64,000 bases of DNA, taken from Deuterostichococcus epilithicus (taxonomy: Eukaryota; Chlorophyta; Trebouxiophyceae; Prasiolales; Stichococcaceae). Location of the stretch: contig JAVTLE010000021.1 of the NCBI GenBank assembly GCA_033439295.1, positions 2,294,009-2,358,008 of the forward strand. Reading direction: 5' to 3'. The translations under genes were made by a program, and so were the position numbers. Shown one piece after another: positions 1 through 11,468 of the stretch (positions are counted from its first letter, which is position 1; each line of letters opens with the position of its first letter). The notes under the pieces were generated by a model that saw nothing but the letters and a program-made list of their open reading frames with translations, did no database searches and was not told the origin of the DNA.

Positions 1-76
1 TCATCGAGCCAATTGGCCCATCCACTCTGGTTCAGGTTTGGAGAAGGATCATAGTCACAACTTTAGAGTGGCATAC

Positions 77-2163
77 CTGGAGCCAGTCGCCCAGCAGCTT
101 GTGCATGTGTGCGCGGACCATACGCGACGGCGTCGGATGCTTGTCTACGAGGTCCAGGTACTGCAGCAGCAGCAGGCAGCCGCGCGTCGCCGGCGCGTCC
201 GCCCATAGCTCCTCCGTCGGCGGGAGGGGGGAGAACAGCGCCGGGTTGTTCAGCAGCGGGTCTGCGGGTGCGTGAAGGCGCACGGTGATACAAAACGGCT
301 CTGCAGGTGCTTTCCGCTGCAGCCCAACACACGTTTTGAAAGCAGCTGCCGCAGCTGATTCATCATGATACATCGCATGCGTGTCACATGTTGCTCACGC
401 ACGAGAGGGCATTGCGCCACGTGTCCCACCAGCCACCGTCAGCAGCTCGAGCTGGAGCTGTAGCAAGTAAAAAACTCGCTGGCACCAGCCCCAGTCCAAG
501 TGTTTGCACTTCGCTTGCCATTGCCCACACCAGGCAGGTTTTCACCTGCCGACATGACGCCCTGGGCACCGGTGTAGGCCATGCACGCCTCCGCGTCGGC
601 GCGGCTGAGGATGTTGCCATTTGCCAGCACGGGGATGCCGACCGCCTCCCTCACGGCCTGCAGCCGAGGTGCGGGCCAGACGGGTCAGGCATGCAGCAAA
701 CCAACGGCCCTCCGCGCTCAACTATCTGACACATATGCTCCCTGTCTGGCACGGCCCCACCTTGATGGCATCCCAGTCGGCCTTGTGCGCACGGGTGTCC
801 TTCTGCTCGCGCGTGCGACCGTGCACCGCCAGCAGCTGGACACCCGACCGCTCCAGCATGCGTGCGTACGCCAGCGTGCGCTCGAGCTCCGGGAAGATGC
901 GGATCTTTGCCGTCAGCGGCACCTTGAGCCCCGCCGCGATGCCCGTCACCATGCGCTCCACCTGCGCAATGGATGACAAATCGTTTTGACGACATTCGAA
1001 TTTTGCACGGTCAGCCCCACCTTGAGCCCCCCCGCGATGGCCCATCCGCATGGCTTGTGACCGCCGTGCGACCATCTGTGCAGGAGATGGCGCTGCCTGT
1101 CTCAGAGCGCAGTGCCCTGGGTTTGCTGACCGTCTGCCGCTCCTCCCTGCTGCTCTGCCCACGGACCGGTGGCTGGACTTGTGGTGGCAGTGAGAGCTGG
1201 CGGTGTCATGCGATGCACTTGTTTGGCTGCTTGCAGCGCGCAGCGCCAGGAAGAGCTGCGGCTCATTCACATAATCAAACAGAGTTTCAAACTGCCACGC
1301 CCACCAGGTCGAGGTCGTCCATGAGGAAGGCGCCATAGCGGCCGCGCTTGGCGATGCGCTGCGGGCAGCCGAAATTGAGGTCCACCGCATCCACCTGGTC
1401 CTCCACGTGCCTCGCCGCCTTTAGCACCGTGTCCGCGTCGTTGCCACAGAACTGCACGAACAGCGGCCTGCGGGCACCGCCAGTACGGACAATTCAATAT
1501 GCACTGCACCTTTAATTGCAAATTTACCGCTCATTGCGAGCCCACATCTGCAGCCTGCATCCTTGGCATTGCATCGGATCGCAAGGTAGCCTGGAAGGCA
1601 GCCGTGGTGGCAGTGTCAAGGTTCATCACCAAAGAATGTGCAACCACTGAAGGCCGCAGCTAGTCAAGCATGCAGCTCGACATGCGCACCTGTCCTCGGC
1701 GCAGGTAGTGAAGTGCTCCTCTCGGTATTTGGCGGTCTCGGAGAAGATGCGGCTATGCAGCATCGGCGTGTACGCCGCCGTGGCGCCATTCTGGCGGCAC
1801 AGCATGCGGAACGCCAGCTCCGACTGCGGCGCATGGCGGGAATCTCATGAAACAGATCTGGACCTGTTGCGTCCCATGTGCATCGAAAAGAGGACTCAGA
1901 AGCCGTGCAAAAACTTGACGGCAGATTGGACTGCTTGCCTGGTCCACCATGGGCGCGACGTGCAACTGCGGCGAGCCGAGGCGCCGGAAGAACTCCCAGG
2001 ATCGCTTGCGGTGCTCCTCCAGGGAGCCTGGACCGGGCTCTGCGGCGGACATGGTGGACAGATGTCCCCTGCAGGTGCTGCTGCGCAGTGACGCGGCGCT
2101 TGTGAGAGCAGGATTGAGGCGTGGCCCGAACAGGCGAGGTGCACCCAGCAGCCTTGCAGACAT
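77..2163 (-). CDS. DUS1: tRNA-dihydrouridine synthase, DUS1 type (partial, continues off the left edge)
   Basis: FMN enzyme that reduces uridine to dihydrouridine in the tRNA D-loop, probably at U16/U17. Exons read right to left. About 1938-2163 carries the N-terminus, ending in APMVDQ. 1823 downward carries [14 protein letters not shown] and [10 protein letters not shown]. About 1467-1300 carries DLNFGCPQ, with the family's catalytic Cys. About 980-760 carries the [12 protein letters not shown] phosphate-binding region. About 660-540 carries [10 protein letters not shown]. 77-262 is a helical C-terminal exon ending at a GT donor, so the gene runs on leftward. Two in-frame ATGs are possible. 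The one at 2163 adds an Arg/Ser/Leu-rich leader resembling a mitochondrial or plastid presequence, and the one at 2052 (MSAAEPG) gives a cytosolic-looking form. Intron 1 (1824-1938) has a GC donor. The gene is divergent from the auxilin gene. Family assignment is firm; start and C-terminus are open. Confidence 0.9.
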
Positions 2164-2398
2164 GAGCCGCGTGCAGGAGCAGAGGGCCAGCGTTTCGCCA
2201 ACGTAGCTCGGCTTGAACACTGCAAATGCTGGCCGCGAGTGCGCGGCGAGTGCCGTGAGCAACCGCGCGACGGCTCATCTCGTGCCTGGCCCTGCTTCGT
2301 CACCCGATTGCGTAACTCCGTTGACCTGGTGTGGCGATACACTTGGCCTGCTGCTGAGGCCTCACCTCACCAGTTAGTTTCGATCGCCACCCGCCACC
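2164..2398. promoter_or_regulatory. Divergent promoter region, DUS1 / auxilin
   Basis: These 235 bases separate the outermost DUS1 ATG from the auxilin ATG on opposite strands, so both promoters and 5' leaders must lie here unless there are further non-coding exons. The auxilin ATG follows a good GCCACC context. No TATA box or repeated motif stands out. Confidence 0.45.
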
Positions 2399-5300
2399 AT
2401 GGATCGGTCGAAGCGCGATACGGGCGGCATCGACCTGGGGGACGTCTTCTCCCTTAATAAACCGATGCGGTCGCTGAAAGACAGCGGCAGATCCGCCAGC
2501 CCGCAGCGGAAGCCTGCTTCAGCTTCAGGATCATCCAGCTTCGCGGACCTCGGCAGCCAGCTCGAGGGCCTGGGCGCGGCGCCGAACCAGAGGCCTTTGG
2601 GCTCGGTCACGCCAGCTGCACGACAAGCAGCATCAGCGAGCAGCGGGACGCCTGCGCAAGCGGGCTACCAGCTAGACCCGTTTGCAGGCCTGAGCCTGAA
2701 TGACAAGCCGGGCGCACCGAAGTCGATGGGCTCCAGGTGAAAGGCAGTGACAGGATGCCCTCACAGGTTGCTCGATCTCTGCCTCACAGCAGCAGTCACG
2801 CCTCAAGTCCACGCTCCTTTCGGATAGTTGGCTGGGTAGTCACGTCTTTGCCACGATTACTGCAGGGGGTCGAGCGCGCACGACACCTTCTCCAATGCAG
2901 CGCCGCAGAGTCAGCAGCGCGCACCAGGTGCGGCGTCCACACAGCCGCTGCACACTGCTTTTGAGGTTGCTTGGCTAAACCAATCTGGTGATGTCGACTA
3001 ATTCTCACACTTTTGCCCGTGAACAGCCTCAGCAGCAGCGGCAGTGGACGATGACCCATTCGGCGGCGTGGCGGCAGCGAGCCACCACCACACGCTGTCT
3101 GGCGGATCGGTCGCAGCCTCGGACGCCGGGCGGCAGCCGTCTGCGGACGACCCATTCAGCCTTTGGGGCGAGGCGCCGCTGCCAAAGTCGTCTGCGCGCC
3201 CGCAGCGGCCGGCAGAGTCCTTTGCGGCCCCAGATGAACTGCTGGAGCAGTTTGTCAGCGGAGCGGCGGCGTCGCCGCCGAAGGACCAGCATCTGCATGG
3301 CAGCGGCGAGGATCTGCTGGATGGTTTCACCAGCAGCGCAGGTGACAGGATCGTCTTCCGCTGTCGCGATGCGTGCGTGACACCAAGGTCTGTGCCGGAA
3401 ATCATCGCAATCAGCGAGCAGGCTGTACTGGTAGCCTGGATTTGCTGCCTCAGAGGCTGCAGAGGTGCTGCAAGGGCCGGCGCTGCAGCCCCTTTGACGT
3501 TGTGTGCCTCCCGTTCGCCACAGGACCTGCCGCTGCGCACCATGCGCCGCAGTACAGCAGCGGCTTGGAGGATTTTGGGCAGGCGGCGGCGCCGCCGCGG
3601 CACCACGCTCACGCCTCGGTCGCATCCAGCGGCTTTGATGGCTTCGAGGATTCTGCGGTGTGGGGCAGCAGCCCGGCAGCGGCGGAGCCGCAGCTGGTCT
3701 CGATGGACACGCACACCGTGGCCGGCAGCTACGCCGAGGCGGAACCCCCGGCGCCGCTGCGGCAGCCTGCGCAGACGACGTCGCGGGCGCGCAGCCCCAC
3801 GCGGCCCAAGTTTGACCCGCGCGTCGCGGCAGGCGGCTTCGAGGACGGCTTTGATGAGGGCTCGTTCGGCGACGCCGCCTCGCCGCGCGACGGCAACCCC
3901 TTCGGCGGCGGCGGCGGCTCCCCGCCAGCGCAGTCAGGCAGCCAGCGCCGGCCGGCGGCAGACCGCGGGCACATGAGCACCGGCAGTGGCGGCAGTGGCC
4001 CCTCCCAGGGCAGCTGGGAGGGGCCCGCGTCTCCCCGCGGCGGCGCCGCCCGGTCGCCGCGCAGCCGGGACGTCAGCCCGACGGCGTTGGCAGCACAGTC
4101 CAGCAACGCCAGCGTCTTCGCCTCGGCCTACCAGGTATGGGCTCGGCCGCCTTTCGCTGGGGTGGTGCGCAGCAGGGGCGGCATTGACATTTAAGAGCTA
4201 CAGCCACACGTGCCTGAGCACCAGCCCTTACTACTGACACCAATAAGATATTCCTCGCCCAGGTACCGCACTTGCGCTGCAACAGTGATGTGGATGGTTC
4301 ACTCGGTATTTGGAGGGTTATCTTTCCGCCTGTTCCATGGCTGGCGCAGGCCCACCAGGAGGAGCAGCGGCGCGCGGCGCCAGCGGACGTGCGGGAACAG
4401 GCCACCCGCATGCTGGGGATCGGCTCCAAGTGGATCCGAAACTCTGCCACCCGGTGCGCCTCCTCCTTGCTGTCGTCCTCGCTGTCATTATGTGCGAGCA
4501 GACCGCTGCATCGTCGCCGTGCCGGCTGCAGCGCGGCTGCAGGTGGCTGCAGTTGGGTGTGCGTGGGTGTGCCGCCGCCTCAGCCGGACAATATGCAAGC
4601 AGCAAAGGAGCTTTCCTGTTACTCCATCTGTCGCGATGGCGCAGGATCGCCAAGGTGGCGAAGGACAAGATCGACGAGCTGGATGTGGGCTCCATAGTGC
4701 GGCCGGCGCATGGCCGCTCGGACTCGCAGGACTCCCGCCGCGAGGACCTGCCTGACCACTACTACCAGTGCGCATCCCTACAAGCAAAGCAACGTCGCGA
4801 CCTTACAACCATGGCAGCCGCGGGCTGTGGTCGACGAGCAGATGCGGGCGGTGCCCACGCCCAACTCTGTGTCGATCTCCTCCGGCCATGCGGCGATCCC
4901 TGTTGGCGTCCATCCAGTGCATGCCCAGGCGCCTGCCGCAAACGGTGAAGGCACAGCATGGCTCGAGATTGGACGCTTACAAACCTGGCGCTGAGCACAC
5001 TGCTTGCAAACCGTTGTCAGGTGGGCGGCGTCGATAGCGGAGTACGGACCGGAGCAGCAGGCGACGATGCTGGAGCAGCTGCCGGAGGACGATCGCCTTG
5101 TCGTGCAGCGCATCCTAGACGCCAACACCATCTCCAGGTGCGCAGCGGCCGCCCGCTGCTCCTGCATCGGCCGGCGCCTCCTGTGCATCTGGACCTCATC
5201 CGCATGACCCGGAGCCAGCCAGTGGCGCTGGCGCGCTGCTGGACACCTCCACTCCAGCTGCCACTTTAAGGGTTGTAGGAGTGCTGGCGGACGCCTGTTG

Positions 5301-7918
5301 TGGAGTGCACTTTCCGAGCTGGTCTGGAAATGTTCCGTTGCCACTGCTGCCCGCAGACAGCAGCGCAAGGCGGTGGAGGATGCTAGCGCGCGGCTGCACG
5401 ACATGTCGCCGCGCAAAGCCGCCTCGCCGCGGCGGCTCGGCGATGCCGCGCCGGACAGCCCGCATGGCAGCAGCCGTCGTGCCAGCGCCGCCGAGGGCAG
5501 CGGCGGCGGCGGCAGCCGACTATCCCGTGTCACTCACGAGGCGGCGACGGCGGCGGCGGCGCAGCCGCGCGGCCGGCCGCCGCCGCCGGCGTACGAGGAT
5601 GTGGCGCAGGGCGGCCAGTATGAGCCGCCCCGGCAGCAGCCGCCGCAGCGGCGGCAGCAGGAGGACGATGACTCCGCAGCTGCTGCGGGGGCGGCCGCCA
5701 ACGCGGCAATCAAAAAGGCGCAGACGCGGCGGCGCGCGCAGGCCGCTGCAGCACAGCAGGCGCAGCAGCAGGCGCGGACGCAACAAGCGAGGGCCGCGCC
5801 TGCAAAGCGTCCACCTCCAGCGGCCTCAGATGTGAGTGTCATCGTGCTTGCATGGCCCGCAGTCAGACGTTCACCGGCATCGTGACCCTCATGAGCGGCA
5901 TCGCCCATACTTCTATATGGTCCCCACCTAGACTTGCGAAGCAGTCAGTATCTTCGCTTCTGCCTGCAGGTCGACATGCTGGGGATGGATGGCAGCTCGG
6001 CAGCGCAGCCGACAGCGCCCGTAGAGCCGAAGCTGGCGACGGCGGACGACCTCGGAGATTTCTTTGGCGCGCCGGCACAGCCGCCACCATGGCCGGCCGC
6101 GACAGCAGCAGCAGCAGCAGCAGACGCCGATCTAGACATGTTCGCAGCTGGGCCAGCGCCCGCGCCGCGCGCGAACGGTCATGCCGCCGCAGCGCAGCAA
6201 CGGCAGAAGCAGCAGCAGCCGCCGCCGCGGCCAGCGGCGCGACCCGTGCCGTCGGACAGGGCGCCTGCTGCAGGGCCGTTGCTGGACGACCAGGTGCCGC
6301 AGACTGCTTGCCACATCTTACTACATCATCTTGCCGCCACAAGACACCGAGGCTTGAGTATCACTTATCGTGGTTGGTGTCCAGCGTCCGTTTGTCGCAC
6401 TTATGGTGAGTCGCCGGACCCTTGCATCGCGGCTACCCTCAAATGAAGTTTTCAAGGTGGAGCTCTCGGTGTAACACTTTGCATTCTGGGCGCTGCTGAG
6501 GACGTCGCTGTCATGGGCCGCAGGCGGTGGAGGGCGAGCCGGAGGCGCGGCGGATCGCGCGGGAGAAGCGGCTGGCGCAGAAGGCGGCGGCTATAGAGGC
6601 AGCGCGGCAGGAGATGCACACGCGGGAGAACGCCATGGAGCAGGAGAAGGCTCAGAAGGTGCCGGCTAAGGCTCTCGGCTCTGGCACTCTGCTCCCTTGC
6701 GTTGCCTGTGCTCCGAGGGTGTCAGGAACAGAGACGGAGGGTCCTCTGACGTTCGGCAGGCGCAGCATGTGGGCCACTGAAGCGAGGCTGTACCTCAGGG
6801 TTCTTGCTGTCCTAAGGTGCCGGCTGCTGAAAGGGCGTTCGGAAACTTTGCAGGTGGACCTGCGGGACCAGATCAAGCCGCGCATGGATACCTGGTCCAA
6901 GGGAAAGCAGGCAAGTCAGGTTGCGGCCTCGCACTCAGTTGATCAGACGAACAGACTTCGCCGGTCGGTGTTCGAACCAATGGGCATGCAGTATTACAAG
7001 TGCGTCTGCCGCTGGGATCCATTGGGCGAGTGCCCAATCGCGGCCTGCCATGTGGCGGCCTGCATGCGGGGCGCTTGACGCTGCAGCCGCCGCGGCACCG
7101 CTGACTTGATGATCATGCAAGTGCATCCGGTCCTGGCACCCCTGAATGCAACTGGAACAGCCGCGTCGCTGTGCCGCTGCAGGACAACATCCGGGCGCTA
7201 CTCAGCACGCTGCACACGGTGCTGTGGGAGAACTCGGGCTGGAAGACGCCAGGCCTGACCGACCTCGTGGAGACGGGCAAGGTGTGTAGGTAGTACGCGG
7301 ACCCTTCCATGAGATACCTGTGGTGGAGCAGCAGCTTTCTGTCAACACATCTCCACAGCTCGCACCACTGTTCTCGTCAACGGCGGCGCCCGTCCGTAGC
7401 CGGCGCTGTGGTCATGGCCCCCAGATGCGCCTTGGGAGATGTGCACTCGATGCTTTCCACGCTTGCGCTGGTCGGGCTGGACGACGTATGCGGTTTCGGA
7501 ACCCACGATCCTGCGAACATCCTTTCGCCACCTACCTGCTGACATGCCGCGGCCGCCACATTCTTGCCGTAGGTGAAGCGGTGCTACATGAAGGCGAATC
7601 TGGTGATTCACCCGGACAAGGTGAAGCAGAAGGGCGGCACCCTGGAGCAGGTCGTCACCGCCGACATCGCCTTCGACATCCTCAAGGTCGCCTGGTGCGC
7701 CGCCCCATCCCCCACTCCCGTACCCAGGCAGCTGCGCGCCAGCAGTAGCCTGGCATGTGGCGCGGCTGCCTAAGCCATGGCCGCATGCTGTGCGCCTCTC
7801 CAGGCATACCTGTACATTTGTCTAGCTGGTGCGCCAAAGCTTGATGCGACACATGCTGTGCCTGTCCTGCAGGGGTCGGTTCGAGGAGGGCGAACTGCGC
7901 GCCGGCCGTGCATTCTGA
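2399..7918 (+). CDS. Auxilin-like J-domain protein (clathrin uncoating co-chaperone)
   Basis: Probable co-chaperone that brings Hsp70 to clathrin coats. The ATG at 2399 starts an exon ending at a donor near 2738. Later exons lie near 3041-3340, 3523-4134, 4347-4453, 4650-4768, 5018-5138, 5370-5831, 5971-6290, 6525-6657, 6853-6909, 7183-7280, 7573-7694 and 7873-7918. The N-terminal part is disordered with adaptor and clathrin motifs: LDPFAGL, DDPFGG, DDPFSLWG and the clathrin-box-like DLLDGF. The middle is Ala/Gln-rich with a charged helix near 6525-6657 (ARRIAREKRLAQKAA). The end is an auxilin-type J domain: VLWENSGWK, then VIHPDKVKQKG with the HPD triad, then AFDILKVAW. Splitting the Trp codon across 7694/7873 gives the C-terminus GRFEEGELRAGRAF. 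The order matches auxilin (disordered arm, then C-terminal J domain). I see no PTEN-like or TPR domain. Some middle exon borders are approximate. Confidence 0.88.
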
Positions 7919-8747
7919 GCAGGGCCTTCCCTCGCCTTTCGGAAGCCGCACTGCTTGCCTGGGATTGTAGGCAGGACGGCGCAGCGTCAACAGACTACGG
8001 TTATGCAGCGGGACGGCTGTCGCTCTGTAGCTTTTGGAGATTGGCGAGTCGGGCGGCTATGCTGGCGCGCTTGGATCAGCCGGAGCGGGGAGGGGGGGAG
8101 GGGGAGGCCCTGGCTGTGGCTGCCCAACTTCAGCCTTGTACGTCGCATATTGCTGTACCACCGCAGCCTAGGAAGAGAGTGGTGAAGAATCGCTTGGCGG
8201 CAGGTTGGCAGCTACAGCAACACCTTGCAACACCTAGCAGTTGTGGAACGAAGTGCAATGCAGCATCATGCAGCATGGGTGGAGGGACAGTGAGTCGGCG
8301 CATGCGTCTCATCTGTAAAATGGCGCATGCACCATCCCAGCGATACTTGACGGTGCCTCCTACTGCCGCAACCGTTTACAAATCTTCGCAACTTGAGCGA
8401 TCCGAGAAAGGAAGGAAGTAAGACTCGTGCGTGCATGTCAGTCAGCTGTCTGACTTGCGGCTCGAGCTCACAATATTGCCACGTGGACACATAATGCATA
8501 CAACTGCACAGACTTGTTGCAGTCGCATTCAACCTTCGTGAATCAGTAAGCTGTAGCAATTCATTCATCGAGCGCATACAGGTTGCTCAGCTGTTCCTGA
8601 GCCCCAACTGAGGCTACTGTCTCCCATCCCCTTGGTCAATCAGGCCTTGAGTTGCGCTGCATGCAAAGACTGATTCTGAGCGGGCGATTGACAGCGCTTA
8701 CCTGCTTCAGGACGCTGCAGAGGTAAACAGACGAGGCATTGTGCAGC
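7919..8747. other. Intergenic, auxilin 3' flank and Nudix 5' flank
   Basis: About 830 bases between two genes on the same strand. They should hold the auxilin 3' UTR and the Nudix promoter. A TGTAA, the usual chlorophyte poly(A) signal, occurs near 8315, about 400 bases past the auxilin stop, and a G-rich tract lies at 8087-8107. No convincing coding exon was seen. Confidence 0.5.
8087..8107 (+). repeat. G-rich tract
   Basis: A run of G blocks (4, 7 and 5 or so) broken by single A residues in the auxilin 3' flank. It has a form that could fold as a G-quadruplex. No function is implied by the sequence alone. Confidence 0.4.
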
Positions 8748-11127
8748 ATGACACCTGGCTGCGCAGTGCCGTAGGCCTCAGAGGCACATGCTCTCATTCA
8801 GGCCTTGTCTCGCGCGCTTTACTTGATTAAGTTCGACCGTTACCATCGAATCATATGCTGTGGTCATGCCCGCAGGTCGCACCGCATTGCTGTGCCGCTG
8901 CCACCGAATTGCACTGCGCGACCACAGTTCCCACTGGCCGCCAGACACAGCAGTGTGGCAGCCGCGACCGCCACCCAGCCAGAGACGCAGCCGCTCGCAG
9001 TGCAGCAGCCACAGGGTTTCGCTAGCGGCGACGTCGCCATGAGCCTGCTCGCATCAACCGGCGATGTGTATGACGGCATCAACATCGATGCGGAGCAGCT
9101 GCCACATGATGCGGCAGACTTTTCCGACAGCCTGCAGCACTCGCTACAGGTGTACATGCGCATGCAAACATTTGTCTTCAGCCTGGCCTTGTGTGATGAG
9201 CGTGCCACTCACGACGCGCTGCACCAAGATCGAGGATCCAGGTGCCCGCATCATGCAGGAATGGCGGCGCACTGACAGGAAGGGCGTGTGGCTGCGGGTG
9301 CCGATACACCTCGCTCACCTAGTGCCAGTTGCCACTCAGCAGGGGTGAGCAGCCTGCGCTTGCAACAATTAGCGCATTTTTGCTCTTACGTTTTCACTTG
9401 GTCGGGCGTCTGTAATTTCGCTTTGTCACTAGCAGGGAATCAGTAGAAGCACAGCGTCGGCCGTGCCGCCAGTCGGCAGAGGCGCTGCGAGTCCGACCAG
9501 CAGTCCACTACCTGCAGGTTCTACTTCCATCATGCGGAGCGGGACTATGTGATGCTGGCGCAGTGGCTGCCGGAGACTGAGGACAAGCTACCCGCCAATG
9601 CCTCGCACCAGGTGCACAAGTCTGCAACTGCACATTTCTCTCTGATGCTGTGCACCTTTGATGCAGTGCTCGTCTACAGCCAAGTGCTGGCAGTGCGTGC
9701 AAGGGCAGCAGCACTGCCCTCGGTCAGCACCACGCTGGTGCACGCACAGTGCAGGGCTTGCCATGGCGCGAGTGCCCGCAGCTGTGTCTAGCATCCCAGT
9801 CTCTGAAAAACAGGAACTCCAATAGCGCGTGCCCTTCTAAACCAGGTGGGGGTCGGCGCCTTCGTGTTCGACAGGCAGTCGCAGCGGGTGCTGATGGTGC
9901 AGGAGCGCAATGGGCCTCTGCGCGGCAAGGTGCGGCCACAGTTGTTGGTGCTGTGACGGTTCCTGTGACGGACATGGTTTCTGCGGCGGGGCAGCACATT
10001 CGCAGCTGCACAGGTCCGGGCACGACCAGACCAAGCTGATGAGACACGCGCCAGCACGACAGCGTCAGGCAGTGCAGCAGAGTCTGATGCGCTCCGTCTA
10101 ACAACCTACATGAAAAGGACGGCAGGGGGTGTGGAAGATGCCGACCGGGCTGGCGATGCAGCGCGAGGACATTGGCGACGCCGCTGAGCGTGAGGTGCAC
10201 ATTCACGTCTCGAACCTGCCTTTTCATGATGTGGGGTCAGGTCTGCCCATTGAGACCAGTGTTTCAATACGCCGCAAGGGCACACTTTAGACCTAAACAA
10301 CACGCATAGTGCCTGCAGTCATCGCACAGTGCGGTGTTGTGTCACCATGGGACAGGGAACAGCTGTGCGCCTTTCTCAGTGTGCAATGGCGTAGTTTCAT
10401 GAGTCAGCTGCACGTTTGGATCAGGACCAGAAGCGCCGTCTAAGCAGATCTGGAACCTGTTGTTGTGCAGGTGCTGGAGGAGACGGGCGTGCGGGCGAAA
10501 TTCCACTCAGTGCTTGCAATTCGTCAGGCGCACACCGCGCTGTTCGGCAAGTCCGACATCTTTGCCGTCGTCGCCCTAGAGTGAGCTCTCACACCACAGC
10601 GAACGCCATCAGCATGCACCGACTATTTAGCCATTCTCACTTGGTCATACCCTGGCCTGCTGTGGCAGGGCTGTCGCATTCTGTCCCGAAGCCATTTACA
10701 ATTGGCGTGCTGATGCATTGCGTCTCACAATTGCAGGCCAGAGGCAGGCGCGCTGGACTCTATCGCCATACAGGAGGACGAGCTTGTGGCGGCAGAGTGG
10801 CAGTCGCTCGAGGAGTTCGAGGCCAACCCATTCCCAAAGACGATCCCACTACTGGCGAAGGTGTGTATCGACTGTTGTGTGTGAATCTTCTGCGACGATG
10901 ACGTGTCGTGTCGCATGAGGTCTTGTGCTGTATGCCTGTCATTTTGGCGGTATGTCAATCGCCTACAGGAATGAACCAGGTTCGTTGCTTCGCAGATCGT
11001 GGACAGGTGTCTGGCCTATGCCAATGGCACTTATGCGGGGTTGACGGCAGTGAAATTCCCGGCAACGAACCGGAAGAGGGAGGACATCCTGATCTTCGGC
11101 GCCTCTGACGGCCAACCGCACGTTTGA
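8748..11127 (+). CDS. Nudix hydrolase with N-terminal pre-Nudix domain (plant NUDT2/8/10, animal NUDT6 type)
   Basis: Predicted hydrolase of nucleoside diphosphates linked to another moiety (ADP-ribose, NADH or CoA type); the substrate cannot be read from sequence. Exons: 8876-9149, about 9258-9342, 9518-9609, 9845-9928, 10125-10192, 10471-10581, 10737-10860 and 10997-11127. The pre-Nudix part has KGVWLRVPIHLAHLVPVA, FYFHHAERDYVMLAQWLPE and LPANASHQVGVGAFVFD, as in plant NUDT8. The Nudix box is complete: GLAMQRE, seven residues, then REVLEETGV, fitting GX5EX7REUXEEXGU. The C-terminus has KSDIFAVVAL and LAKIVDRCLAY. The N-terminus is uncertain. No in-frame ATG opens the 8876 exon, so I propose a 23-base first coding exon 8748-8770 whose phase fits the 8875 acceptor. 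The Arg/Ala/Ser-rich region before the pre-Nudix domain could be a plastid or mitochondrial leader. Confidence 0.88.
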
Positions 11128-11468
11128 CGGCATGTGCATAGGCCATTAACCCAGTGGCGTGATAGGCAGCATTGCTCGTGACGAGTTTGCGTTGGTGGCA
11201 GACATAGGACACCGGCGCGGACCATTAGCTCAGCAATTTGTCGCACGTGAGGCACCTGTTGCGCAACATTGATTGTGCCCACCGACATTGTCTTGGCAGT
11301 CATTGTTTAATGCACAAAATGCAATGCTGGTACATTCACAATTCATGCTGCCCCATCTGCGCTGTGCGTGCTGTGCGTGCTGTGAACCGTCAAATCCTTT
11401 TTCACAACTGCTTGCTTTGCAGATCACTTTACATTGATTTCTGTTGAACCATCTCTCAATCTCCATGA
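11128..11468. other. Intergenic, Nudix 3' flank and NBS1 promoter
   Basis: 341 bases between tandem genes on the plus strand. A short imperfect TGCGTGC repeat lies near 11360-11385. No exon or strong regulatory motif was recognised. Confidence 0.45.
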
